A DNA stretch of 64,000 bases, taken from contig OZ038320.1 in NCBI GenBank assembly GCA_964035795.1, positions 32,572,097 through 32,636,096 of the forward strand, in the 5' to 3' direction. Below, in pieces: positions 1-12,295 of this stretch (position 1 is the stretch's first letter; each line of letters opens with the position of its first letter). This stretch comes from Pterobdella sp. o SKG-2022. Its lineage: Eukaryota; Annelida; Clitellata; Hirudinida; Piscicolidae. The position numbers and the translations under genes are program-made. Below the pieces are notes generated by a model, which saw only the letters and a list, made by a program, of their open reading frames with translations, did not search any database and was not told the origin of the DNA.

Positions 1-21
1 AGTCAAGAGAAGGAAACAAAC

Positions 22-3000
22 ATGAAGGAGTAGTGTGAGTTCATCCCCGACTGCTGAGAAAACATAGCAACCATCTCAGTCTGCTGAGTGTTTAAACTGC
101 TAGCTGCTACTTGCTGTGGTTCAGCTGCTTGTTGTTGTTTCTTTTTTATAGAATCAACCGTGAGGTGTTTGTATTTCTGAGAGGGAGCAATGAAAACACA
201 AATAATAGTAGTATTTCTAGAAAATAGGATAGAAGAAATATATGAATCATTTCCAAACATACCAAGAAAAATGAACGAAGTGTGTGATAAATAAAATATA
301 AATAAAACAAATTTTGAAAAAATTAACTAAGCGTGTAAAATAAAAAATGGAAAAATATAATTCAAAGAACAATAAAAAGTCGACAAGAGCAGCAACCTGC
401 ACAAGATCGGGGGACAGGTTGGTGATAGTTGTCATCTCGTTCATGATGGCCAGTCTGTGGAGAATAACTAATTATTGTGAACAACTAGCCTCGAAATTGT
501 GAATCATAAAAACACGACAATATTTGAATTTTTTATTTTGATGAAGCTTTTCGATATATTCTATATCATCATCAGCTTCGTCAAAATGAAAAATTCAAGT
601 TTTTTCGTGTTTTTATGATTCACAAAAAAATAATTATATATTAACAATAATAAAAACCAAAGCAACAATAATTAATAAAATAGAATAATAATAATGATAA
701 AGACCCTTCGGCATTAGGCACGGCGACGAGGAGCTTGTTAAAGTGGCGTTGTAGGTTGCTTTGAGCTGCAAGGGTTACAATGAGCATGCATCCATCGTAC
801 AGCAATAATGACAATAACCATTTGAATCAAATGGTTTTTGTTGATAGAATAGTTTGATTAATCATAATAATGACAATAATAACATTTTTATTTCTAAATT
901 TTTAACTGAATTTGAGATAAAAAAACTATATTTCATAAAAATAATAAGAATAAAATAATATAAAAAAAATGGAAATAATAATAACAATAATAATAAAAAC
1001 AAACTCTCAATGAAGATCCCCTGCACAGAAATGATCATCATGGCCGGCTGTTGGTGTATTATGGTGGTAGAGGGTAATAGCGAGATGAAGATGGTAAATA
1101 ATGAGATAATATAACAATAAGATAATATTAATAGATGATGCTTATTATTATTATTCTTATTATTATATAACATGGTGATAAAATCAAAAAATATTAGTTT
1201 AATATAAAAACGATAATAATGTATTATGATAATGAAAAACATGGAAACAGTAATACATTATAACAACACCAACAACAATGGTAATACATTACAACACCAA
1301 CAAAAATGGTAATAGATAACAACAACAACAACAACAACAATGGTAATACATTACAACACCAACAATGGTAATAAATTACAACAACAACAATGGTAATACA
1401 TTACAACAACAACATAATGATCCCCCTCGATGATTTCTTATTGACCAGAAACTGTTCGTAGCCGATTGGCAAAGCCAACACCGCTCGGAGGTCGTTTCCA
1501 CGTTGTGGCACCAAATAAATAAACAAGAAAAACCTCGCCCCTCACTCAACAACAACAACATACAGCAGTGAGTTGAAGGTCAACAACAAAAGTGTCCAAA
1601 AGGTGCAGGGTGCTTGGAAGCTTCTTGAGCATCACCACCACACTTTCACCTCCCCTCTGCACCTTGTCTGCACGCTCTCCCGCTGTGGAATGTTTGTGTT
1701 AACATTAATTTGTTAATGCTATTAATATCTTTTTTTCCTGTTGATTGTTGTTATTATTTTTATTTTCATTTCGTGTTATTTTGTCATTTTGTAGCGGCGA
1801 TATTTGCAGTATGATTATTTTTTATTCTCATTATTATTATTCTTATGATTATTATACACAAACCATCATGTATTCTCTTGAGGTTCCTGTTGAACCTTAG
1901 GTACTCATGCATGCCTGAGAAGCTGGTCATGATGAAGAGTTTAATAGTGGAAATAATAACAAAGCATTTGACTTACTAAATAGTATTCCAACCAAAGCTA
2001 ATATTATTCCTTATAGTATTTATTATTATTATTGTTGATTTTATTACTGGTTTGATCCATGACTTCGAGATTGCAAACATGTTAGAGACAGTGTGGCCTG
2101 TTTGTCAGATATTATTGTTATTATTACAATTATTATTATTATCATTTTTTGCAATTATTTTCATCTATCACCCCTGATAACATGGGAAATATTGGAAAAA
2201 TATATAAAAATAGTGAAAGAATGACAAGCTCACAGAAATAATAAGAAAAATATTTGAATGATGATGTCACTTGAGAAATAATAATGAAAATATTAGAATA
2301 TCTATGGTACTTGAGGGTGGTAAGCTCCAATCAACATGCTTCTATCTTCACTGTCGTACACGCCGAAGTATCTGTCATAACATCAATAATAATAAAAATA
2401 GTAATGAGAAAAAAACAATAATGAAAACTAGCTTATTATTTGAAAGTTTATCATTATTGATTTCAATTATTATTGGTTAGCAACCGACATGTTCGGCTGT
2501 TTGCGAAATTTGATTTTCAAAGTTATTTTTTCTGCTTTCTAGACACGGCCTGTTTTTTATTTTTATCAAAATTATTTTAGAATTTTATGCTAAAAACTTT
2601 AGCTTAACTTTTTCCAAGTTTAAAAAATTTTTTTTTTCGATCGTGAGTTTATACGTTAGCGATATTTTAAAAACTTTAGTATTTATCTAATTAACTTATA
2701 TTTATTTCGAAATACTTTTTATGTAAAAAAATGTCATACTCTAGAGATTTTTTGTTAAGCTTATCCCATAATACTAATCCTCCCTCGCGTCAAGTGAAAC
2801 GCCGAGTTTTTTATTTAAACATTAGGAGTAATATATATAATAGTAATAGGTTAAATAAAAATATCAATAACTACAGTAAGAGTTTCAAAAATAATTGCAG
2901 GTCCAACCAGAAAAAAGAAGAAAAATCTGAAAAAGAGTGGTCGAAAGGAAGGGCATCCTTCAAAAAAAACTGCCACAAAGTTAATGAAAGTCCTTTTCGA

Positions 3001-6000
3001 GTCAGATCTTTAAATGTTGGTTCAATGAGGCTTCTGAAGTAGTGGAAACCATGTCGAGGAGGAGAGTCAATCTGTGTTGTTTACAAGAGACTCATTGGAA
3101 GACCAACCTTAAACTTATTGCAGGCAGAGACTCTCGATATAAGTATTTTGGTTGTGGGAATGATGAGGGCACTTGTGGTGTAAGAATTCTACTGGCTGAG
3201 AAGTGGTGGAAGAAAGTGTTTGAAGTGATTAGAGCCTCAGATAGAATCATTCTCATTCGAATGGCGGTTGGATCAGTTGTGTTTGTTTTTGTGAGTGTTT
3301 ATGCACCTCAAGCTAACCTTAGTGAGAGTGTAAAAGATCAATTCTATTATGTGCTTCAATCCACCATAGCTAGAGTTTCATCTTCGGAGCAGCTAATCAT
3401 AAGTGGAGACTGGTTTGTTCCTCGTACAAAAGTCTGGAAACTAAAAGACTTTGGAAATCAAGTTGAATTTTCTAATTTTTTCAATGCATTAATCCAAGGA
3501 AATGAAACTGATAAAACTTTGGATGAGCGTTGGAAGTACGTGAAAAACAATTTGATTAATGCTACAAAACAGGTTTGTGGAGTCTCTGCAAAACATAGCT
3601 GAAAGAGGCAGACTTGGTGGTGGAATGACAAGGTGCAGCAAGCTGTGTCCCACAAACGCAAATGCTTCAAAGTATAAAAAGCAGGAGGAGACAGAGATGC
3701 TTATCAATTCCAGATCTGTTTAGATATATCGACTGGCTAAGCAAATGCGGCGAGAGAACCAGGACGTCATTGGGGATAAACCGGTGAGAAATAATAATGG
3801 CCAAATGTCCCTGAATGTTGATTCCAAAAAAGAAGCATGGAGAGATCATTATATGCACCTTCTCAATGTGGAGTTTTCATGGAATCCAGATGGTTTGTCC
3901 AAAGCCTATCCCGTGGAAGGTCCCAACAAACCTATCACTACAGCAATGGTTAGAAAGGCCATTAATAAGATGAGCCTTGGGAAAGCAGCAGGTCCTTCAG
4001 GTATTGTTGCTGAGATGCTCAAGGCCGCAGGTTCAAGTGGTGCTAGTATGATTCAAAATCTCATTGAAGACATCATCTTTGAGAACCGTATACCGTTTGA
4101 GTGGCAGGAAAGTCACATAGTCAGTGTATATAAGGGTAAAGGTGATGCTTTAAACAGGTCTAACTATAGGGGTTTGAAGTTAATTGATCAGGTTATGAAG
4201 GTTTTGGAGCGTGTAGTGGAAAGTTTTATCAAACAGAGAATGGTGATTAATGATATGCAAAGCGGTTTTATGCAAGTTCGGGGTACAACTGATGCCATAT
4301 TTATCCTCCTTCAGTTACAGGAAAAGCATCTGGTTGCTGCTAAGCCCCTCTACTTAGCATTCATTGATCTGGAGAAAGCCTTTGACAGAGTGCCACGAGA
4401 AGTGATTTGGTGGAGTATGCGTAAATTGAAAATTGATGAATGGCTTGTGAGAATTGTACAATCCATGTACAAGGAAGTGAGAAGTAGGGTGAGAGTTGGT
4501 GATGAATATAGCAACTCGTTTGATGTTCGGGTAGGTGTCTATCAAGGTTCTGTTCTTAGTCCATTACTTTTTGTTATTGTGCTAGAAGCTTTATCTATGG
4601 AGTTTCGTACAGGTTGCCCTTGGGAGATCTTTTATGCTGACGACTCAATGGTAAGTGCTCAGTCCATGGATGAACTATTAGCGAAGTTGAGAACATGGTG
4701 ATCGGAGATGGAGAAAAAGGGGTTGAGGGTGAATATGGGTAAGAAAAAGCTAATGGTTTCTGGTTCGAACTTTGATGTGTTGAGAAAATCTGGGAAGTAT
4801 CCTTGTGGTGTATGCCAAGCAGGTGTGGGTAGAAATGCTATTCAGTGTGGAGGCTGCAGGCAATGGGTTCACAAGAAATGCAGCGGCATAAAAGGCCCTC
4901 TAACTTCGGATCTTAACTTCCGATGCGCTCGTTGCCTTGGTACAGCACGGCCTGTTGATGGGAGATTAGTGAAGGAAGTGATGATTGATGATGAAAAACT
5001 GGAAGTTGTCCCAGAGTTCTGCTATCTTGGAGATATGTTATCTGCAGGTGGTGGATGTGAGCTTGCTTCAATAACACGTTGTAAGTGTGCCTGGGCTAAA
5101 TTTCGCCAACTTCTTCCATTCCTTGCTAATCGTCATTTATCATTATTGACCAGAGGCCGTGTCTATTCAACCTGTGTCAAAAGAGCTATGTTACATGCTG
5201 CTGAAACATGGCCTGTAACAGTTTCCACATTGAACCGCCTTAGACGAAATGACCTTGCCATGATTCGCTGGATGTGCAACATCAAAACGAATGATAACGT
5301 TTGCTCTCACTAACTCCTTTCAAAACTTGGCATTCGGGATGTTGAGGTAGTTCTTCGTACAAGCAGGATGAGGTGGTTCGGACATGTAGAGCATAGCGCG
5401 GGTTGGATTTCTCAGGTGCGAAAGTTGGATTTAGATACTTGCAAGAAGCCTGGTAGGCCCAAAAAGACTTGAAATGAGCTCATATTGAATGATAAAAGAA
5501 AGCTAGACATGGTTTGTGCGGATCCACTCGATCGCTCCAAATGGAAAGACCAACTTCGAGATAGAACTTTTAAAAGCCCAACCCTTGGTAAAGGAAAATG
5601 GGCTATAAAAAAGATTTTTTTGATTTGATTGAATTATTATGAGCACAAGGATTTTTTAATTAATATGATGGACATACTGTTGCAGGAATCGACCTATGAC
5701 CTCTCTCATGGACCCATCCCCAAAGAAGCTTTCCTTCAATAATAAAAATAATAACAATAACACGAATAACAAACATACAATGAATAATATTTATTGTGAT
5801 GATGATGTAGATGAACTTTGGCAGGAGGCAGCTGAGCGTCATTGTCGATGTTGAACTTGATGATGGGGGGCAAGGAGGCTCCGTCCTGTGATCATTACCA
5901 CAATAATAATAATAATATCACTGCTGAAGGTGGATAATAACATAGAAAAAACACCCTATTAAAATATTATTTCACCATCATAATATTATTATTTTTATAA

Positions 6001-9000
6001 TTATTTTTTTTTTTGAAACTATTTATTATTATTGTTATGATTGTTTTTGTCATATTTGTTATTGGCACTGACCAGCATGAGGAGTTCAGGGAACTTGTTT
6101 CTGATGGCTCTGTTTCCACATGGGGCGTGTTCACAATGATAATCATATTAATAATAAGGAAAAATATCATAATTACCATAGACACAACAAGGAACAAAGT
6201 CATAATAATTATAAAAACAACAATAGAGGAAACGAGTTCTCGGTTATGGCCCCCAAGACGTCATTTGGTGTAAGTTCTCAATGATAATACCTTGATATTC
6301 TGCAAGAAACAATTTCCATGTCAATCACCAGAGGGCCATCACAGAGCATGGAGCCCAAGATGCAGATATAAATCAGCAAACCCAAAATGATGATTTGCTC
6401 ATTTTTCACCATATTCAACGACGACTTTGCTACTGAAACTACAGAAAGACATCTCAAAGTGGGTAAGGTCATACAAATACATTAAGCCCCAGAGATCGGT
6501 TAAGGCATCCTCATCAAAAAACTTGGCCAACAAGCAATCATATTGGGTGAGCAAATGCAAATAGTGTTGGTAATACAAGTTAACCCTGACATGCCATAGT
6601 AGATTGAACAGTTGACAGAATAGACGGAAGATTGGCAAAAATTTTAGTATAATTCTCTGGAAAGTAGTTGATGTCAAAAATTTCATAACTACAAAAAAAA
6701 TGATATATGGGGAAGGTAAAGACGTGCTTTTCACCCACTTACATTGCTCCAAAAAATCTCCAATGCATTTGAAAACAAAAGCATATGAGCACACAGATGG
6801 GCACATACCAAATGACCACAACTTGTCTTGGTGAATCAACCAGACGAGAAAAAAGATTTTGTTCAAAACTCTAAATTGTGAGAGGGGTCAAGCATGGGCA
6901 TGCAGGAGCATGGATGCCAGTGGTGCAACAAGGAGGGTGTCTGAGGAAGAAAAATACGAGAAATTTGGTAACTAAACATGGTTAAACCGACACTAAAATA
7001 ACGTAACAATATTTGTCCATGAAAATAAATAACAAAAAGTAAAAACAATAAAAATTCCAAAACAATAAAAAAAACAAATAATAACAAGGACCTGAAGCAA
7101 TTAATTGGTGCAAATGTTAATGATGCAAGTTGCAAACTATGGATATGAAGCATACAAAAATAATAACAAATGGAAACATAAAAATAGCAACAATGCTTCA
7201 AGAGGTTACTAAGGGGAGGTAATATAGACTCAATAAAAACAACATTTAAACGGCAAATCAAATGCAATATAATTTGTGCAGAGAATAAAAAAAATAATAA
7301 AGCATAATAACAATAATAATATCTTTACCATTATGGAAAACATGAAAAAGCTGTGGAAATAAAAGAACTAAGAATAATAAAATAAATTCATAATATGAAT
7401 GAAGTACTCTTGTGAGGAATGCATAATATATGATTGGCAACTCGATAATGAAATGTGAGACTGCATTATGCATTCAAACGATGAACAATATGGCGATGGA
7501 AAATCACAAATAATGTGCTTGAATATAAGATGTGGTACATGGTGATACAGAAAACGAATGTGTGATACGATAAACAAACGAAATACTTAATAGGAAGGGA
7601 AATGAAAAATGATTGGTCAATTGACTCAAGCAGCAAGAGGAAAAGGATGGACACCAATGAGAGGAATGATACAAAAAAGCAATTTAGAAGTGTAAGAGGC
7701 AAAGAGGAGGGTGTGAGGCAGGTCTTACGGGTGATAAGTGCTATGCGCACATGATTGAGATGAAAAGCGGAAGAGCACAAAAAATGGGAACAGATCCAAG
7801 TGAGAAGAAGGAATGAAGAAGCAGGAGTTACGTCAACTTAATGACTGGAAGAGACACAAAAATTAAAAACAAAGAATTTTCATTAAAAATTTTTTTTTGC
7901 AAAGATGGATGATAGAATCAGAGTGAAAGGGGGAAAAGAATGATTAGAACAAATAAATCCTGATGACAACGATGTTATTTGAATTGAGTCATATTTCTAC
8001 CATGACGTAATTATGGTTATGACATAAACACCGTTGTGGCCTAGAGAGGGTGTTCTCCAACCACGTCATCATCACCACTCACCCTGATAGGTGGGTGGAG
8101 CTTCATCGGTGGATACCTTGTGTACCTTAATATAGGTGACGTGTTGTGCGTATAACCAGGTGGTTCATTGTGGTGGAAGGTACAATGGCAGAAGCAGGTC
8201 TCAATGCTATGGGAGCATTTACGTGTGGAAATGGAGGGGATGTTGGTAAGAAAAAATGAAAGAAAAAAGTAAGTGGTTCTCTTGAAGTATTGTGGTGGCG
8301 CAGAAACAACACATTAAAGGTTGCAGGAGAGAAGACAAAGCACAAACAGCACTGAAAAGGTGCTCATTTGTTTTTGTGAAACAGGTGCTGGGATCCATTG
8401 AGTGTGGTTGTGAAGCGAAAAAGAAGAGGAGAGGGTGAGAGTCGCTGGACATTCCATGCCAATTATGGCAGGTTCAAAGAAACGGTTAGTTTGGCAATTA
8501 ATTATAAATAATAAATGAGAAAATACATATGAAGTCATATAAAAAATTAATAAAAATATTTGAGCAATAACAACGGGGTATGATGATGAATGGGGGTGAA
8601 ACAACTTGTATTTGTTCATGGTGATGATGATGACATGTTTCGAGGTTAATGTTATCCAATGTTTTTTTAGCTTTTTTTTTTTCACATTTAAAAAATTTTT
8701 TTTGTTTTCATTTTTTCTTCTTTTTTTATCTTTTTCTTCTTCAATCAATTTTAACTTTTTCATTTTATTTTCTTCATTTTTTTATCTTTCTTTTCTGAGT
8801 TTTTTCTTCTTATTTTTTCATTAATTGTTGCCATTACAGAGAAAGTTCAAAAAAACATTTACAATGACGATGACACTCGTTATGAATAAAATGGCAGATA
8901 ATGGTTGTAATTCAACAAGAACAACACATGTTATAACGATGAAAGTGGAACACAATATGCACCAAATAAAGTTGTTTAACAAATGCATATAATAATGTTC

Positions 9001-12000
9001 CTTGGTACACTATGAGCACACATATAAGCAATAAATGAACAACTAAAAAATGAATATGATGAAAAAAGAAGGGAAGAAATGGCGTCAAAAAACCACAAAC
9101 ACACCTGCCTTGTCACCAATCAGACACCTCCATTTTAAGCAACAAGCTCAAAAGATCAAAATCTCTTTACAGCAAACATCGAAGGCCCATCATAACAGAG
9201 CAATCTTCCCTTCTAGGCTTTGACCACCTGAGCACCTGCAGTGCCCATGTGGACCTCAACACCTGCTACTTACTCAGCAATATGACTAGTGGAGCATGTA
9301 CACGGAAATGAGTCCATCTCTAAGCATTTTATACTTTTGAAATGAAGCCAAACAGGTTGGTATTGTGGCCCTAATGAACCTCTGAGGGGCTGCGTACACC
9401 TGCTGGAACTGGACCACTTGGTTAAAAGAACCAGACAGAGGCAAACATGCGACAGCAACAATACCCACTCAAAAGATGGAGTGAAAAAAAGAGGTTATGG
9501 TCCATGTTAGGCATTTCCATTGCACATCAACACTCCCGTGCAGCAATGACAACATGGACACAGTACCAATGTAACAAGGTGACCTGATGTAGGCGTGCTT
9601 TTGTTTGAAAAGCTTGCATAGCGGGTTGTTGCTCAGGTTCAGTGACGTCAGTTTCAACTTGCTCACGTGACGTAGCTCCGCCTCGTTACTCAGCTGTTTG
9701 TGGGAAAATATAGTAGAAAATAACGAAAATAATAATAATAATAATATAACGCTATCTATTTGTAGATAAGCTATTATAAATCTCATAATATTATCATCAT
9801 CGTCATAATAATATTTGTCATTAACATCCAGGATCGTTTTTACAATGATGACAATTCTGGAAACGATTTCAAAACCACCCATAAATACATAATAAATAGA
9901 AAAAATCAATAATAATAATAATAATAAAAAGCAATGATAAAATAGGTGACCTTATTATAAGAGAGGTCAAAAGAGGTGAGTGATGGCAATTTGTCACATT
10001 GTTCACTGAAGGGGTCCAAGTAGGTCAGCTTGTTGTTTGATATGTTCAGTGACGTCAGCTGATGGTGATGATGACACTGGTATTAATACTCTCCATTGTT
10101 ATAAGCAGTAGTGTTTGCCATTATCTTCAGCATTCATTGTTATATGCACATCATTTAAATATTATGATTTTCACCAATAAACTACTACATTATCATTAAT
10201 CTATATATGTATATTATATGAAGTAGTGACCATGGGTATGTTTTGTGAGACGATCTGCAGGATGGATGTGAGCACTTTTGGTCGGTTCATTATCAGGTTG
10301 ATGTTCTGCACCTTTATGTCTGCGTGATCAGGTGACTGCTTGTTTGTATGTTTGTGTTTTTTTGCTTAAATCTTTGTCTGCTTATATATTTATACTTTTG
10401 GTTATTTTTATTTTATTATGAACAGAATTTAATAGACAACTTAAAGTAACATTCTAGACTGACCTGGATCATTCATGAGGTCAGAAAGGTCAAGGGATTG
10501 TGATAACTCATTGTACCTCTTACTCATCACCTTGAGTCAACAAAGAGAAGACATTAATTATCTTGGTGGATAATAGCTTAAAACACCATACAGCCCCAAT
10601 GATATAATAACAGACCCCCCCCCCCCCACACACACATATACATAAGCACTGGCTGACCTGTTTGATGACTGAGAGGGTTGCTTCATTGAGTGGTGTTTGG
10701 GGAACTTCACTGGTGGCCAGACTGATGAACATCTGAGGGAGGTTTGTTTATACTTGCTTCCATAGTGGAATTTCATTCTAATTAGTTATTACTAATTATG
10801 TTCAATATTATGGTTTATTATCAAAATTGATTCCAAATTTCCTGAAATTAAAAAATATTTTGGAAATAGTGTTTTATGTTGAATGGCTTGAAAGTCTATA
10901 ATTTTCTATAAAAATAATTTGATAACTGTATTATTCATATTTAAGTTTTAAAGTAACATTCTCACCACCACTCACTCAAGCACACACACAAGGAATCAAC
11001 ACCACCACTCACCTTGAAGCCAGCTGGAGTAGATATAGTCTTATTGAGAGACTTGATGGCCAATGCTTCCTTGTGGCCCTTGATGTAGAATGTGGCGAAA
11101 GTGCTTTCCTTCCGGAACTGTGTGTATTTGTATGTGTCTTTTGGGTTTGTTTATTTGTTTGTATTTTTATTTATTTATTTTTTCCTATGGTTTATATGTC
11201 TCACCCTTTGTAAGTATTATAAAAAAGATTGAAAAAATGATTGTCTATGTTCATTTATTACAAATAAATAAATTTATATATTAATATATGCATAGTATAT
11301 TCATGTCTGTTTATGAAGATGCTCAAACGAACATTGACAGGCAGGAAAGGGATGCTGAGGCTGGAGTTGATTGACTTCAAGATGAAATCTTCTGTCAACT
11401 CTTTTGCATATGGAATCTGTGTTGATGATGGCAGGGTGCATAATGACAAAGTTGAGATATATTTAAATAAAGATAATGTTGGTAAGGTGCTTAATGACGA
11501 TAATGTAGAATGGTTTCAATGAAGATGATAGCAAGGGATATGGTGATAATTAATCTCATTTCACTGTGATCATTACATATAATATTGCCTGCTAACAGTG
11601 ACTCGGTACCAGTCGGTCTTAGAGATGGGTATGTGTAGTTGTCTGCCCCCTCTCATGCCCCTGTGTCTACCCCTACCTCTGTGATGGTCGTTGGTGGCAG
11701 GAATATTATTAATGCATTTATATTTTTATATTATCAAACCTTTTATCACTATCTCTAATGTTTATTGTTTTCATCTATTGTTATCAAATATTAATTTTTT
11801 AGTAATTTTAACTAATTTTATATTAAAATGAGTAAGAGTCTTGAAATTTTAATTTATTTGAATTTTAATAAAAATTTTTACAGCTTTTTAAAATTGCATA
11901 AATCTCTTATCAACAATATTACAGTCTCCTGCTATCAACTTGTATTCTTATTAATATTATGCTCACCTGTTGGTATGGTGAAGACCATCGGCTTGTTCAT

Positions 12001-12295
12001 CCATGTTCACATCTCCTTCCAAGTACTGCTGTATCTTCCCTATTGTAATCATAATGAAAATAATATGATCTATATAAAAAAATACTAGTTTATAGAAGCT
12101 GGAATTAAGAGCAGTTGAATAATAAGAGAATACAAATTGATGAAATCCATGACAATAACAATAACATTAGAGAAAAATAATGGTAATAATAGTGAAATTG
12201 AAAAAAAATACTAATGGTGAAACACATACTGGCTGAGAATGACATTCCTCCTCCTTTGTTTGGAGGTTTGAATGTCCCCTTGTTTCTGTTGAAGT
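22..12295 (-). CDS. NXF1: NXF1/TAP nuclear mRNA export receptor (partial, 21 exons seen)
   Basis: Exports bulk mRNA through nuclear pores, working with NXT1. Exons in transcript order: 12230-12295, 11967-12039, 11597-11678, 11333-11416, 11013-11117, 10658-10732, 10464-10530, 10231-10319, 9951-10058, 9584-9693, 6073-6109, 5817-5885, 5678-5733, 2311-2371, 2048-2097, 1864-1922, 1564-1682, 1005-1047, 705-765, 397-454, 22-176; all phases close, giving about 542 residues (human NXF1 is 619). Domain order seen: Gly/Arg-rich N terminus (GRGRHRGMRGG); RRM-like domain (IPYAKEL, FATFYIKGHKEALAIKSLN); leucine-rich repeats (LTSLNISNNKL, LTSLNLSNNPLCKLF, AIRNKFPELLML); NTF2-like domain (FLQQYFGVYDSEDRSML, VVVMLKKLPST, LDTFVVDL, MMIISVQGIF); start of the UBA-like TAP-C domain (MVAMFSQQSGMN). 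The initiating exon upstream of 12295 was not found, and the last exons lie beyond the left edge. The 1864-1922 acceptor was picked for phase and is the least certain junction. Confidence 0.93.
499..623. mobile_element. Palindromic MITE-like element in an NXF1 intron
   Basis: The first about 70 bases and the last about 55 bases are inverted copies: the left end starts GTGAATCATAAAAACACG and the right end closes with its reverse complement CGTGTTTTTATGATTCAC. The whole unit therefore folds into one long hairpin. It fills half of the 250-bp intron between NXF1 exons 705-765 and 397-454. A second, half-length copy lies at 29959-30043. No ORF is present, as expected of a non-autonomous element; the mobilising family is unknown. 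Confidence 0.75.
1245..1428. repeat. Minisatellite of about 25-35 bp units in an NXF1 intron
   Basis: About six tandem units end in CAATGGT or AAATGGT and restart with AATACATTACAACACC or close variants, with expansion of an internal ACA triplet. It lies between NXF1 exons 1564-1682 and 1005-1047. A GC-richer stretch at 1430-1530 follows, containing GTTTCCACGTTGTGGCACCA; it does not fit the NXF1 reading frame and is unassigned. Confidence 0.7.
2710..5645 (+). mobile_element. Broken RTE-like non-LTR retrotransposon (LINE) in an NXF1 intron, antisense to the gene
   Basis: Pieces of one element lie in order on the plus strand: a basic leader (2731-3040), an APE-type endonuclease fragment (3042-3420, with CLQETHWK and ISGDWF), a jump to later sequence without the endonuclease C-terminal half, then reverse transcriptase (3745-4699, with AFIDLEKAFDRVP, GVYQGSVLSPLLF and FYADDSM). 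After one in-frame stop, 4708-5313 encodes a PHD-like zinc finger (CGVCQAGVGRNAIQCGGC, WVHKKC) and the typical LINE C terminus (ETWPVTVSTLNRLRRND, then MRWFGH near 5370). Frameshifts near 3040 and 3600, the internal deletion, the stop at 4699-4701 and later stops show it is dead. The 3' end near 5620-5645 has a short TTGAT-like run, as in RTE elements. The flanking NXF1 splice sites are intact. Confidence 0.85.
3745..4701 (+). pseudogene. Reverse transcriptase ORF of the LINE
   Basis: An open frame of 318 codons carries the RT palm motifs: A (FIDLEKAFDRVP), B (GVYQGSVLSPLLF) and C (FYADD), plus the upstream segment KMSLGKAAGPSGIVAEML and KGDALNRSNYRGLKL. This order is typical of non-LTR reverse transcriptases. 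It ends at a TGA directly followed by the same protein continuing in frame (EMEKKGLRVNMGKKKLM), so a single nonsense change separates it from the downstream zinc-finger part. Confidence 0.85.
6110..9583. other. Large NXF1 intron (about 3.5 kb) with unassigned content
   Basis: This lies between NXF1 exons 9584-9693 and 6073-6109, while most other introns of the gene are 50-500 bp. The plus strand is purine-rich from about 6400 to 8450, which keeps several minus-strand frames open (for example 6399-6866 and 6863-7267) and makes them rich in Leu, Phe and Ser; they look like composition artefacts. A less AT-rich stretch at 9080-9470 contains a 60-codon minus-strand frame (9286-9468). I recognise no domain in any of them. 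A poly-T/TTC tract lies at 8665-8820. Confidence 0.5.
10613..10640. repeat. Poly-C and (CA)n tract
   Basis: A homopolymeric C run of about 13 bases, followed by CACACACACA, lies 20 bases 3' of the exon 10658-10732 donor in the NXF1 transcript. On the transcribed strand this reads as a TG repeat and then a poly-G run, next to the splice donor. Confidence 0.8.

Noticed and set aside
1425..1510. Minus-strand frame (RAVLALPIGYEQFLV) as an NXF1 exon
   Set aside because: Exons 1564-1682 and 1005-1047 join in phase and give a contiguous match to NXF1 without it.
6399..7780. Minus-strand ORFs of 104-155 codons as a gene nested in the NXF1 intron
   Set aside because: Leu/Phe/Ser-rich products expected from a purine-rich opposite strand; no domain, no consistent splice chain and no homologue recognised.
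8127..8824. ORFs on both strands around the poly-T/TTC tract
   Set aside because: Low-complexity Phe/Ser/Lys products with no supporting features.
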